Assembly: GCA_937872535.1 (NCBI GenBank)
Contig: CALMTC010000004.1
Coordinates: 1 to 64,000 of the forward strand
Direction of reading: 5' to 3'
DNA: 64,000 bases
DNA from: an uncultured bacterium
GTDB lineage: Bacteria; Patescibacteriota; Gracilibacteria; Absconditabacterales; Absconditicoccaceae
Shown here: positions 10,554 through 20,314 of the stretch, one piece after another
Numbering within the stretch: the first letter of the stretch is position 1
Layout: every line of letters begins with the position of its first letter
Position numbers and translations under genes: made by a program
Notes under the pieces: model-generated
Seen by the model: only the letters and a program-made list of their open reading frames with translations
Told to the model about the DNA's origin: nothing
The model's database searches: none

Positions 10554-10585
10554 TATTTTTTGATTTTGGCAGGATAATAAATTTT

Positions 10586-10924
10586 TTATGCAAAAGTTTT
10601 TTTGTACATAATTGAAATAATCTCTTTTAGCGTATGGAGGAGGCGATGAGAGAGATCTATGAATCCTTTGATAGCGATAAGCTCGAATTCTTTGATCTGA
10701 TCGGCTCGTATGTTTACTGTGGCGACAAATTTTTGAGAGTTTATCTCTAGTGTAACGAGAAAAGCATTTTCTTCTCGATTTGTTTTTTCAAAAACAGCTG
10801 TGACATTGTCAAAGTTTGATACTCTTGTTTTAAAGTGTGTTTTTTCGAAGAGAGTGTGCTGTGTCATTTTCTGTCTTTGAATTTTTTTAGATAAACCGTT
10901 TGTCTTGATTCTTTGAATAGACAA
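10586..10924 (-). CDS. Ribosome hibernation factor-like (HPF/RaiA) protein
   Basis: 112 residues from a TTG at 10924; an internal ATG at 10866 would give 93. The layout (short beta strand, helix, then FLVTLEINSQKFVATVNI strands and a long C-terminal helix with GFIDLSHRLLHTLKEI) matches the beta-alpha-beta-beta-beta-alpha fold of HPF/RaiA, but sequence identity looks low. If right, it binds the 30S decoding centre and inactivates ribosomes. The gene is immediately upstream of the double thioredoxin. Confidence 0.5.
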   Translation of the reverse strand: MSIQRIKTNGLSKKIQRQKMTQHTLFEKTHFKTRVSNFDNVTAVFEKTNREENAFLVTLEINSQKFVATVNIRADQIKEFELIAIKGFIDLSHRLLHTLKEIISIMYKKTFA

Positions 10925-11039
10925 AACTCTATGGAATGCAACGGAGACATTAAAAAAAATCTTCTGGAAAGATTGTATTGATTTTTATGGAAACTTTAGT
11001 AAAAAGTATTTGTTTTTAAAACCTAATCTAAAGCCACTT

Positions 11040-11813
11040 ATGAAGAATCAGTATTTCCACACTGTTGTTAAAAAATTGTCGAGATATGAAAATAATGTCA
11101 TCCATTGTGATAAAGTGAAATCGATGATACAACAAATTTTGGATCACGAGTATTCTGATAAGAAGGCTTACAAAATGATTTATTATCTGAAAAACAGATG
11201 ATACATGCTTTCTGTAAAAAAGGATATTTTTTATATCAAAGATCAAGAAAGTAAAGTAACTCAACAAGAAATTATAGATCAATTTTATTGGACGATTGTG
11301 AGAAATCACTGTAAAGAATATTTGAGATGACCTTGGTACATAGCTGGAATCAAAGCTCTGGAGCTTCATATTTCTAATTTTGATCAGCCTGAGGAACTGA
11401 CTATCGTGAACTGAGAAAAACAATCTACTGAAATTTTGATGTTTAATAAAAAAATTATTTTTAAAAAATACGCTTCTGGAAATGCTGAATTATTTTCAAA
11501 GCTTAACAAATTTTCTAAGAAACTGACAATTGGGAAATTTTCTTTTCAAGTTTCTTGTCTGGAACTGGCAATTTTGGAATCACTTTATAGTCCAAATTTA
11601 TTAACTGAAAACTATGTTAAAGAGATTTTAAAAAAGTTGATAAAGAAATATTCAAAAATTATTGATGTCGCGCTTTTTGGTCAGATTTTGAGGTTAGGAA
11701 AGCACCATAGTAGTGTGAATAGACTTTATCAAATTGCTCAGTCGGTTGATCCTGATTTTGCTACTTTGATTTGAGATGTTATCAGAAAGTATAGTTTTCA
11801 GATTGATGTGTAG
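11040..11813 (+). CDS. AbiEi-like winged-helix protein, no partner gene
   Basis: 257 residues from ATG 11040. The N-terminal 70 residues form a winged-helix pattern (AYKMIYYLKNRGYMLSVKK then DIFYIKD), as in AbiEi-type antitoxin/regulators. The rest has the AbiEi-like layout WYIAGIKALELH, then VNGEKQST, KIIFKKYASG and a C-terminal helical half (LAILESLYSP). The usual AbiEii nucleotidyltransferase toxin is not adjacent; the next gene is a TPM protein. It may be an orphan regulator. Family call is from pattern only. Confidence 0.5.
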
Positions 11814-11853
11814 TTTTTTTTAGAATTTAAGAAAGCACTTCTCTCTGAGCCCG

Positions 11854-11946
11854 TTTCCCTTCGAAAGGCTCAGGGACCGGGAGGCAGCTAGCTTAGGGAC
11901 TGCAAATGGATTGCCACGACTCATGCCGTTCGTCTCGCAATGACGC
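11854..11946. repeat. REP-like pair: family A (CCCTTCG..CAGGGA) plus family B (GATTGCC..CAATGACG)
   Basis: The family A copy (11857-11879) is a short palindrome in which CCCT and AGGG pair. About 30 bases later a family B copy (11908-11946) begins with GGATTGCC and ends with GCAATGACG. Other A copies are at 25388, 30196, 47990, 48774 and 62673; other B copies at 43372 and 48835. The A-then-B order is repeated at 48774-48870. GC content is well above the surroundings. Confidence 0.8.
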
Positions 11947-12037
11947 ATTCATAGTTGATAAGCTTAGATGTAAACTTTTTCTTAATTGTCTAAAAAAACT
12001 TTTTTATAGTTTTTGCAGAATTTAAATTTTTAAAGTT

Positions 12038-12886
12038 ATGTTTTGAATGAAAAAGATTATTTGTTTTTTGATAGGAATTATTTTTTTGGGGTGAGTTTTT
12101 GCTCAGAATTCACTGGATCCAATGAATTTTTCAAAACTTCAAAACTATATTACTGATTATTCTGAAGTTTTGACAGCTGGACAGAAATCTGAGCTGGAAA
12201 AAATAGCTCAAGACTATGATAAAACTACGACCAATCAGATTGTGACTGTTTTATTTCCGCAGAGAAATTGAAATGAACTTTTTGATATTGGTATGAAACT
12301 TTTTAGGGAGAATGGTGTGGGGGAGAAGGATAAAAATAATGGACTTCTTTTGCTCATAGCGACCGAGGAAAAAAAGATCAGAATTGTTGTCGGGTATGGT
12401 TTGGAAGGTGTAATTCCTGATGTGAAGGCAAGAGATATTATCGAAGAAAAAATTCGTCCTCGAGTGAATTCTGGTGATTATTTTCAGGCGGTAAAAAATT
12501 TTTATTCTGCTAGTAGTGAAGCTATTGGAACTGGGGAGTGGAATGAGGCAATGCAATGAAACCAACAGGAAAATTCTGAGTGGTATGGTGTGTGAATGGG
12601 TTTCTGAGTTTTAATTGCTATACTTGCGATCTATTTTTCTCGCTCCTTTCTGATGGGATCTGTTTTGTTGTCCTGAGTTTCTAGCTTTTTGGCTTATTTT
12701 ATTCAAAGTTCTTGGCTTTGAGGTGAACTTTATCTTGGTTTTCTTTTTGGGTTGCTTTTTACTTTGGCTATGTTTTGAAGTCGCTGATCAAGAGGTGGTG
12801 GCTGACGAAGCTCTGGCTGAGGTTTTTCTTGATGATGATTTTCTGGTGGCTGAGGTTCTTCTGGCGGAGGAGGAGCTTGAGATTAG
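12038..12886 (+). CDS. TPM-domain membrane protein with glycine-rich tail
   Basis: 282 residues. A signal peptide or anchor (IICFLIGIIFLGGVFAQ) is followed by a TPM domain (about 30-180) with the typical TTNQIVTVLFP, NNGLLLLIA and IRIVVGYGLEGVIPD. Two transmembrane segments follow (about 190-240), then a Gly/Ser tail. The last 40 codons contain nine UGA-Gly, three in a row, and one CGA-Trp. TPM proteins (YgcG/Psb32-like) act at membranes in repair or stress; the exact role is unknown. A second ATG at 12047 is possible. Confidence 0.85.
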
Positions 12887-13000
12887 AGAGATAAGCTCTT
12901 CGGCTTTCCTGAAGCAGGTGCAATGACGGATGTTTTTTATTATATCATTTTTTTAAAATAATGTGCTAACTGATTGCTAGTGGTTTTTTCGTTTGAGTTA

Positions 13001-13028
13001 TTGTTTTTAATAAAAACTATCGTATAGT
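13001..13028 (+). promoter_or_regulatory. Promoter of the 13.04 kb RNA
   Basis: TTGTTT, 16 bases, TATAGT, placed seven bases before the presumed RNA start; no ORF follows. Confidence 0.6.
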
Positions 13029-13034
13029 GACGGT

Positions 13035-13250
13035 GTGATAATGAATAAGTGTCTCCAACACAAAAATTATTGGTCCATTCCCTACCAAGGGTGGTGGTCA
13101 AGCCCGGTTAGGTGCGAAGTCTAAGTTTACTAGTTTTCTTGAATGGCGATTGCTATCTTGGAAAGCTAGTAAGCTTGGAATCCGGGTTTGTATTTCTTTC
13201 CCCTCAAACCTAACCATTCCAAGCTGAGAGTATTTCCTCAGCTTTTTTTT
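13035..13250 (+). ncRNA. Free-standing structured RNA, about 215 nt, unassigned
   Basis: No ORF. It is bounded by a promoter and by a strong terminator (AAGCTGAG with CTCAGCTT, eight T). GC content is clearly higher than in the flanks. Stems seen: ACTAGTTTTC near 13129 with GGAAAGCTAGT near 13161; GCTTGGAAT near 13170 with ATTCCAAGC near 13216, enclosing GGGTTTG/CAAACC. Two competing long-range pairings are possible: CAAGCCCGG with CCGGGTTTG, and GGTTAGGT with ACCTAACC. I could not match it to RNase P, tmRNA, SRP or 6S RNA. Confidence 0.7.
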
Positions 13251-13280
13251 AAGTAAAAATTTTTTATTCTGGTTTTTGAA

Positions 13281-13310
13281 AAACTCCTCGTAGCAGAGGA
13301 GTTTTTTTAT
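13281..13310. terminator. Terminator (AAACTCCTC/GAGGAGTTT)
   Basis: A perfect nine-pair stem with a six-base loop and T run. It lies between the structured RNA and the convergent membrane gene and can serve either strand. Confidence 0.8.
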
Positions 13311-13335
13311 TTTTTTAGCAGAATTTAAATTTTTT

Positions 13336-14322
13336 TTATGGAGTGATGATGACGAAATTAGTGACTAGATAACCAGCTCAAATCAAAATGATTCACATAA
13401 AACCATAAATGAGACTGTTTCTAATTTTTGATACTTTGTCTTCGCTGTCAGGATTGGCTAGGAGCTGTATAGTCTGGACGATGATAAGAATCAGGATTAC
13501 TAAGAGAATGAAGCTCATTGCTCGATTGATAATTTCATAAGCAAATGAGAAATCTCTATCTTCAATAACTGAACTACCAATGTCTCCTAAACTTGCTACA
13601 TTTCCATTGATTGATGGGTTGGTCACTTCTGTTCTTTTTCCGTATATGGCTTCGACAATTGATTGAGATCCGATGAGGAGTAAAATTCAAATAGTATTGT
13701 AGATGATAATAGTCCTTGCGTGGCCTTTGATTTTATCACTTGGAGATAATATGAATCTAAATGCATGGATAAGAAGAATGACAAATAGTAATCAAACAAC
13801 TAAAAATAAGGCTAGTTTGATAAATGGATATAACAAGAGAGTATAAAGTTTTTCAGCTGTTGCGACTCCTATAAATGTATTTGATGTTCCTTGTCCAACT
13901 ATTTGTTCGAAGAGTGTATTTCAGATAAATTGAGCTGAGACCATTAAAATTGTTCCAACTACTCATCAAACGAGATAATTTGTTCATTTTTTGATTCCGT
14001 CTTTGTCTGATGAGCTCATTAAAGTATAAAAACCAAGAAAACCAATTAAAATTCCAACGACGATAGCAATAGGAATTATTATCTTGATACCAATGTAGAG
14101 CATGAGATCTGCAACTCATCTGGCTCAACGAGTTACGATTCAAGCATTGAGTGCATTTCCTATGAGTGGACTGACAACGCTTCCCATTACAGCATCAAAT
14201 CTTCATTGAAATTGATTTCCAGAGAACGGATTTGTTCCTGTATTCTGAGCAAAAACTCCATTGATAAAGAAAAGTGTGCTGAACAAAGACCAGATAAAAA
14301 TATTTTTTATGAATTTTTTCAT
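13336..14322 (-). CDS. Polytopic membrane protein of a T4SS-like locus
   Basis: 328 residues. A cleavable signal (FIWSLFSTLFFINGVFAQ) is followed by about six hydrophobic helices, including LYIGIKIIIPIAIVVGILIG and a final TM pair near the C terminus (AMSFILLVILILIIVQT). It is the last gene of a three-gene minus-strand run headed by a VirB4-type ATPase, so a VirB6/TrbL-like channel or pilin-related role is likely, though no signature proves it. UGA-Gly occurs at many sites in the helices. Confidence 0.75.
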
Positions 14323-14347
14323 TGGTTTTTTGATGGATTGTAAATCA

Positions 14348-15361
14348 TTATTTTTGAATTTTTCATTTTATTCGCATCCCTGCTGATCGTCATAATGCTG
14401 TTATTTCATGGATAAGTGGAATTTTTGGTAGTCCGTGAACTGGAAGCATAACTAAAAATCTAGCAATAATGAGTAATCGTGGGATATACTTTTTGAGAGC
14501 GAGGCTATTGAATGATGCATCTTGGTAGATTATAAAAATATTTCGACCGATACATAAAACTAAAATGACATATTCTGTATATAATTGTCGATTGTTTTTG
14601 ATCGCATAAATTGCTCAAAAATCTTTTTTAATTGACTGTATGTAGTCGCTGAGTTTTTCTGTCTCGAGATTTTTTCTCATCTTGTCTATGATAAAAAGGA
14701 TAGGACCTTTGATGTAAGCTCGTAGTTCTTCGATATTAGTTGTAAAAAGATTGTTGAGAAGTTCTTTGATGGAGTCATTTATAAGATCGATGCCACCGAG
14801 TAGGGTAGCGATTCTGATGATGATAAGCAGTAAAATAGCTATATCAAAACCTCAGTATGGAAATATCAATGAGATGATGATAAAAAGTGTTCGTCGTAGA
14901 AGCGATTCTTTGAGCCATCGAAATGGTTTTTCAAAACTATGAAGCTTATATCGTAGAAAAAAGTTATAGAATGGTAGAAATGCCATAAAAATATTACTAT
15001 CTCCTTTTTGAATTTCTTTGAATTCAAGTTTTTCATCTGATTCGAGAATATGTTTATCTGAGAAAATCATCAATGCTCCCGTGATAATTGTCGCTATAAT
15101 TCAAACTGTTAGTGCGATGTTTACTCGTTCAAGAACGGCTGAGTTCATAAAGAATCCTATGAATCAGTTTATGATCGCTATAAAAAGTGCAAAAATAATG
15201 AAATAACCTAATTTACAATATCATTCTATAAATTTTTTGTCTTCTGCATTTAATGTGAGATGACTATGTTCCAAAAGATTTTTTACTAATGGAGCAAAAA
15301 ACATAATAGCTGATAGTGATAGAAAAACTTTGTTTTGATTGTTTTCTTGGAGCATTTTCAT
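14348..15361 (-). CDS. Polytopic membrane protein next to VirB4-like ATPase
   Basis: 337 residues from ATG 15361. Hydrophobic segments lie near 12-30, 50-75, 85-105, 175-205 and 265-305, with a charged loop (SDKHILESDEKLEFKEIQKG) between. No known domain recognised. It lies 25 bases upstream of the previous membrane gene and 40 bases downstream of the ATPase, so the three are probably one transcript. An AT box ending in ATTATTCTG precedes the start. Confidence 0.7.
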
Positions 15362-15401
15362 GATGAAGTCTTCAGAATAATAAATTTTTTTATTTTATTT
15401 T

Positions 15402-17357
15402 TTATGTTGCAGTGATATTAGTGGTAATGAAATCTTTTTCTTCTGGTGATGCCATGATTTTTACTGCTACATGCTGAGAGCCTGCAAAAAGTAATCACTC
15501 TCAAATATTTGCTGAGACGAGAGTTTGTTTTTCTGTTTCGGTGAGTCCTAGGATGCTACTCAGTGATTTTATCGATGTAGTGGACTGTTTCAACAGAATC
15601 TGTACGGCTGAGTTTGAGACAATTGGTTTTCCGTATTTACTCTTTACAAAATCTTCGATATCCTGAGAAATGGTCGTGATTCCTAATCAATATTTTCTGG
15701 CTCTTTTGATAAGTCAGAATAAAAAGTTTGCAGATATTTCATTTTGGAGCATAATCCACGCTTCGTCCACAACTAATAATCTCTGAGTTTTTTGGGATCT
15801 AATTTTTGTTCGGATAAAGTTCAAAACATTGTACATTGCTGGAGTTTTGAGAGCTTCTTCGAGATCTCTGATACTAAATACTGTAAACTGGGCTGAAAGA
15901 TCTATATTTGTTTGATTATTGAATACTTTGGCAAAAGTTCCTGTTACATATTTACTGAGTCTGATGGCTAGATTTTCTCCTCCTTCCATTCCTTCTAGGA
16001 CATTGAGTAGGTCTTCCATGATCGGAGGTTTTTTTCCTGTATAATCGTCGCTGTCTATTGTAATTCATTTCAGAGCGTAAGTGTTTTGGAGTGCTTTGTC
16101 GAGAAGAGCCTCTGATTCTGGTGTAAGTCAGCCTACCAATATGCCAATCATTCCTAAAAGTCCTGATATCTGACTTCTGAGAAGATCTCATTTTCCGTAT
16201 TCTATGTCTTCAATTTTGGGTGGGATATCGAAGGGATTGATATGCTGATCTGAGTTTGTAGCTATATTTACATACGTTCCTCATACTTTTTCTGTGAGGG
16301 CTTTGTATTCATTTTCTGGATCGATTACCATTACTTGAATTCCCTGAATCAGATATCTGAGGATTTCTAATTTGACTGTAAATGATTTACCAGCTCCTGA
16401 TGTGGCTAAAACAACACTATTCATATTTGGGAGTTTATTATTGAATCTATCGAAAACAACGAGAGCTCCAGTTTGCATGTTTAGACCGTATAAAATTCAG
16501 GTTTTTGAAATAATATCTGAAGAAATAAATGGAAAACTTCCTGCTAATGACGAAGTTACCATACTTCTCGTGATACCAAGGTCATCAATACAAAGTGGTA
16601 CATTGCAGTTCATTCCTTCATCCATTCTTTGATTTGCTGCTTTTATTTTTATTCAATAACCAGAAATTTTTTGTTCAAATTTTTTTCCTTCTTCAACTAA
16701 TTTGTCTGCTTCTGGATTATAGAGACTCATATAAAACCCACTCTCAAAGTATCTTTCTTCGCGAGTTGCTAGTTTTTGTCTAATCATTTCAACATCTCTG
16801 TACTGTACTTCGAGTTCTGTATCGATTGTGATTCTTTTGGAAGCTGCTTCGTTGATTTCTGCTTTTAGCTGAGTAGCTTTATTTTTAAGCATTGTTTGAA
16901 TAGCTGAATCTTCTTCTGGATAGATGAAAAAACTCATATCTCGTTTGCTATGAAAACTTAAGATATCTCTTGTCCAAAGCATATCTATGTAAGAAGGATA
17001 GTTGTTGGCATAGTATGTTTTTCATGTCATTCCTGAGACATTGAACTGATTTCCTTTGATTTCTCGATAACTTGGAGCGATGTGTGTCTTGATGTCGCTC
17101 ATAGAGCTATGAAAACTTTTTTCTGTAGCTTGTATATATCTTCTTAGTTCTGAGGTGAGTAATTTATCACTGTAGTCTTTATCTGGGAGCTCGAGCATTT
17201 TTTTGATCTGATCTTTTAGATCTAATGCTCCTTTGAAATCTTTTGGATCACTTTGTTTAGTGGTTTGTTTGGTTTGGTTTGGTGTTCAAAAAATCCAAGC
17301 AACGAGTCTATCTAGTCGACTTTTTTGCTCGGTATTGGTTGGTGTTTCTGCTGCCAA
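15402..17357 (-). CDS. VirB4/TraC-type secretion ATPase
   Basis: 651 residues from a TTG at 17357; the frame is closed by TAA about 15 codons upstream and the first in-frame ATG is about 60 codons inside, so TTG is the best start. Walker A is ATSGAGKSFTVK (about 318-329), Walker B LLVVDEAW (527-534), followed by the SQD motif region (TTISQDIEDF). The N-terminal half matches the VirB4 N domain (SFFIYPEED...). It powers a type IV secretion or DNA-transfer/uptake machine at the inner membrane. The two downstream membrane genes probably form its complex; no relaxase or coupling protein is visible. Confidence 0.9.
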
Positions 17358-17524
17358 AAAAGGGTATCAACCTCATTTTACGAAATTGGTGTAGTTGGTA
17401 TCAAAAACTTTATTTATGTTTGTTGTCATGGAGATTGGTAGAAATCAAATCTTATAATCGAATCTGATTTATACTATCTAAAAAATAAATTTATGCAAAA
17501 AAGCCTTATGATTTTTCTGTGCTT

Positions 17525-18397
17525 TTATTGACTTTTTTCTGTTTTTATTTCTGGTTCTATTTTAGGTTTTTTGATGATGGGTGTGTCTAAGCTACTGAGA
17601 TCTATTTCTTTTATTTTTGGAAAATCTCTGTAGTTTTGCTGTAGAAGTAAAAGTTTTTCAATTTGATCAGAAATAGATTTATTGTTATCTAAATAGATGC
17701 TCATTATACTGGTTTTTACTATGATTTTATTTCATCCTGGAATGTAGATTATTTGCTGAATTCATGGAATCTTTTCTTGGATAAGCGTTATTTGATTGAG
17801 TAGTGTCTGATGGTCTATTTTGTGAAAAATGCCAGAAAGGTTTGTATTGTTTCAGTAGTCAGGAAGATATATTTTAATAGCGTTTTCTCATCGTATGTCT
17901 CCTGAAAATATTGTAAAGATCTTTCATTTTACTGCTCCTAATTTTTTATCTTTTTGTAAAAATATAATTTCTGGTTCTCAAAAAATAATTGTTACAAGAA
18001 TTGATGATGGTGTTTTTGCAACGATATTTAGTTTTTCTATAAAAGGAAAACTTTCTTTCATTTTTGTAGTCAAAGTACTTTTGCCAAATCGAGTTGCAAT
18101 GATGCTATTTTTTTTCAGTAGTTCTTGTTCTAGGGTTTTTTTAAGTAACGGATTGTGATAGTGATTTTGGGTTTCATCTGCGATGATGATTTCACTGATA
18201 ATGTTTGAAGGTTTGAAAATTAAGTTTTGTATCAGTAAGTAGATTCAAAAACTTAATGATCCTAAAATTATGACTCAAAGGAGAAAAAATCCAATTATTT
18301 TTCGATTTCATTTTTTTTTGGTTTTGGATTTTTGATAGTTTTGGAAAGAAGATCTCTTTATGGGAGCAGGAATTTTTTTTTGTACAAATGTTTTCAT
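17525..18397 (-). CDS. FtsQ/DivIB-like division protein
   Basis: 290 residues: a basic cytoplasmic tail, one TM helix (about 33-55, IIGFFLLGVIILGSLSFGIYLL), a POTRA-sized segment (60-125) and a beta domain ending in KEIDLSSLDTPIIKK, which resembles the end of FtsQ. The C-terminal tail is Lys/Pro-rich. FtsQ links FtsL/FtsB to the divisome. It lies upstream of the VirB4 gene and downstream of the PAP2-like gene. The call rests on architecture more than sequence. Confidence 0.55.
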
Positions 18398-18414
18398 ATT
18401 TGGCTGATTTTTAG

Positions 18415-18867
18415 TTATTTTCGAAGTATGAGATCGTATAAGATTACTGTGAGTGCTACTCCCATGATAATTCATCCTAGAACTTCGATTGGTGTATGTC
18501 CTAGTCTTTCTTTAAGATAATGGTATTTGTTATCGAGGTCGAGAACTGTCTGAAGTTCAGATCTGATGTCATTGATATATGAAGCGTGTTTTCCGGCTTC
18601 ATATCTGATGTTCATCGCATCGTATCGAAAGAGAAATGCAAAAGTGAATGAAATGGCAAATTCTGGGCTATGTAGTCACTGAGTAAGAGCCATCAGGGTA
18701 GTAATGCTACTGGAAAGTCATGAATGAACTGATGGAAAACCTCACGCTGCTCGCAATATCTGAATTGTTCGTTTTCTTTTTTGGTAGAGATCAAGTAATA
18801 ACTTAATAAGCTGGATTAGTGCTCCGACTATGATAGGCACCATAAATAATGGTAGATTTTTTAGCAT
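18415..18867 (-). CDS. Divergent PAP2-family membrane protein
   Basis: 150 residues from ATG 18867 (a TTG further upstream is unlikely). Motifs of the DUF212/divergent PAP2 family: GGFPSVHSGLSSS, YDAMNIRYEAGKHA and LKERLGHTPIEVLGG, with three to four TM helices. The family is acid-phosphatase related; substrate unknown. Its stop is 18 bases from the FtsQ-like start. Confidence 0.85.
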
Positions 18868-19100
18868 TGGAGGATACCAGAAATAAAACTTTTGATGAAA
18901 TTTGGTGTATAGACTTTCTCTTTTGCTTTTATATAGGAAAAAATTATTAAAAATCAAATGGAAAAGTCCTTTTCAAATGCTTGTTTTACGATTTTCTCTT
19001 GTTTATCAAAAAATCCCTTGAAATGAGTTTCATAATGGCTACTCTACACCCGTGGCCTCCGGGCATACTCTTGTTTTATACTCTAATTTGTTCTTCAATT

Positions 19101-19343
19101 ATGAAAAAATTACTTGTAATCGCTAGCGTTCTTTCATTGACTGTTTTGGCTGGATGTTTTAATACTCCTTCTACAACTACTGACTCAACTATGAGTGGAG
19201 AAGTTATGACTGGTGAAATGATGACTGGTGAAGCTATGGTAGAAGAAACAGCTACAACTGATGCAGTTACAACTGAAGAAACAGCTATGACTGGAGAAGT
19301 TATGACTGGTGAAGCTATGGAAGCAACTGGTATGGCTCAATAG
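19101..19343 (+). CDS. Small lipoprotein with MTGE repeats
   Basis: 80 residues. The ATG at 19101 opens a lipoprotein signal (KKLLVIASVLSLTVLAGC, lipobox LAGC at about 17-20); the in-frame extension upstream has no signal logic. The mature part is low complexity: repeats of MTGE(V/A/M)M alternate with Glu/Thr/Ala. No UGA is used. It should be an acidic surface lipoprotein; function unknown. Ends before a hairpin at 19382. Confidence 0.8.
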   Translation: MKKLLVIASVLSLTVLAGCFNTPSTTTDSTMSGEVMTGEMMTGEAMVEETATTDAVTTEETAMTGEVMTGEAMEATGMAQ

Positions 19344-19381
19344 TTTTTGATACAGTTATAAAAACTGTTTACATCAAAATC

Positions 19382-19420
19382 AAAAAAGATATTATGACTC
19401 TGGTTGTAGTATCTTTTTTT
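19382..19420 (+). terminator. Hairpin between the two lipoprotein genes
   Basis: AAAAAAGATA and TATCTTTTTT pair around an 18-base loop; T run follows. Confidence 0.65.
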
Positions 19421-19437
19421 ATCTTTTGAAAATAAAA

Positions 19438-20013
19438 ATGATTACAAAAAAAAGTTTTTTACTCTTTATTTTCGTTTTTTTGGCTTGATGTAGTTCGTCT
19501 GGGTCTATAGGCTGACTTTCTGGTCAAGTAGATCAGCCTGATTTGACTGAGAAGACTACTGGGCTTGATGATTCTACTGTACAGCAAGTTTTGAGTGAAG
19601 AAGCTCGTGTCGAGGAGTTAGATACTGAAGAGTCAGATGATGTAAGAGTAGCTAATGATCGCCTTGCTGAATCGATTTCTGATGTCTCTGATAAGCCGGG
19701 TATCTATGATACTTTTGACCAACAAAAACTTGATGACTATCTTAAAAATTGAAAAAAAGTACTTCTCTTTTTCCATGCTTCTTGGAATCCTACTTGTAAA
19801 GCACTTGAAAAAGATATTCTGTCTAAAAAAAGTTCAATTCCTTCTGAAGTAGTTATTTTGAAAGTCGACTATGATACTGCTGTTGAGTTGGGAAAAAAAT
19901 ATGGTGTGACTATTCAAAATACTATCATCGCTCTAGATAATAATGGTAAGGAAATCGGTAGAAAAAGTATCTGAATTACTCAATTGAAGGAACTTGAACC
20001 GCTTATGAAATAA
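19438..20013 (+). CDS. Thioredoxin-like lipoprotein lacking the first catalytic Cys
   Basis: 191 residues. Signal with lipobox LAGC at residues 15-18, whose Gly is UGA. After an acidic linker (about 25-85) there is a thioredoxin-like domain: VLLFFHASWNPTCK, VVILKVDYD, YGVTIQNTIIALDNNGKE. The CxxC site is WNPTC, so only the second Cys remains and a normal dithiol reaction is not expected. Located outside the membrane as a lipid-anchored protein. Strong terminator follows. Confidence 0.82.
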
Positions 20014-20044
20014 TCATAAAAAAATATTTTCTTGATTTATAGGT

Positions 20045-20083
20045 GAAAAAACTCCTGAGCTATCGAGCTCGGGAGTTTTTTGT
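20045..20083 (+). terminator. Rho-independent terminator
   Basis: AAAAACTCCTGAGC/GAGCTCGGGAGTTTTT forms a 12-pair stem with a short loop and T run, 30 bases after the lipoprotein stop. Confidence 0.85.
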
Positions 20084-20097
20084 ATGGTTGATTTTAT

Positions 20098-20250
20098 TCC
20101 GATAGTGATCGGGGGGTAAAGGTCGCATCTTTATTTTTCTTTACTTTGTTTGAAAAATAAATGCTTAACTTAAGTAAATGCTGAAAAAGTCATCTTAAAT
20201 AAAATTTATATGTCGCCATAATTTGTTTCCCTATTTCAGCATTTACTTGT
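20098..20250. repeat. Dispersed repeat with 15-bp perfect inverted repeat
   Basis: CCGATAGTGATCGGGGG and GGTCGCATCTTTATTTTTC recur in variant form near 41455 and 41310 (GGTCGCATTCTTATTTTTTC, then AAATAAATGCT in both). Inside, AAGTAAATGCTGAAA (20172-20186) is repeated inverted as TTTCAGCATTTACTT (20234-20248) around a 47-base centre. It looks like a remnant of a small non-autonomous element. No gene in 20014-20314. Confidence 0.65.
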
Positions 20251-20314
20251 GTTTTCTCTTAATGGCGCCCTAAAAATTTCTTTCATAATTTTGGGGGCTT
20301 ATTCATCGTTTGCT

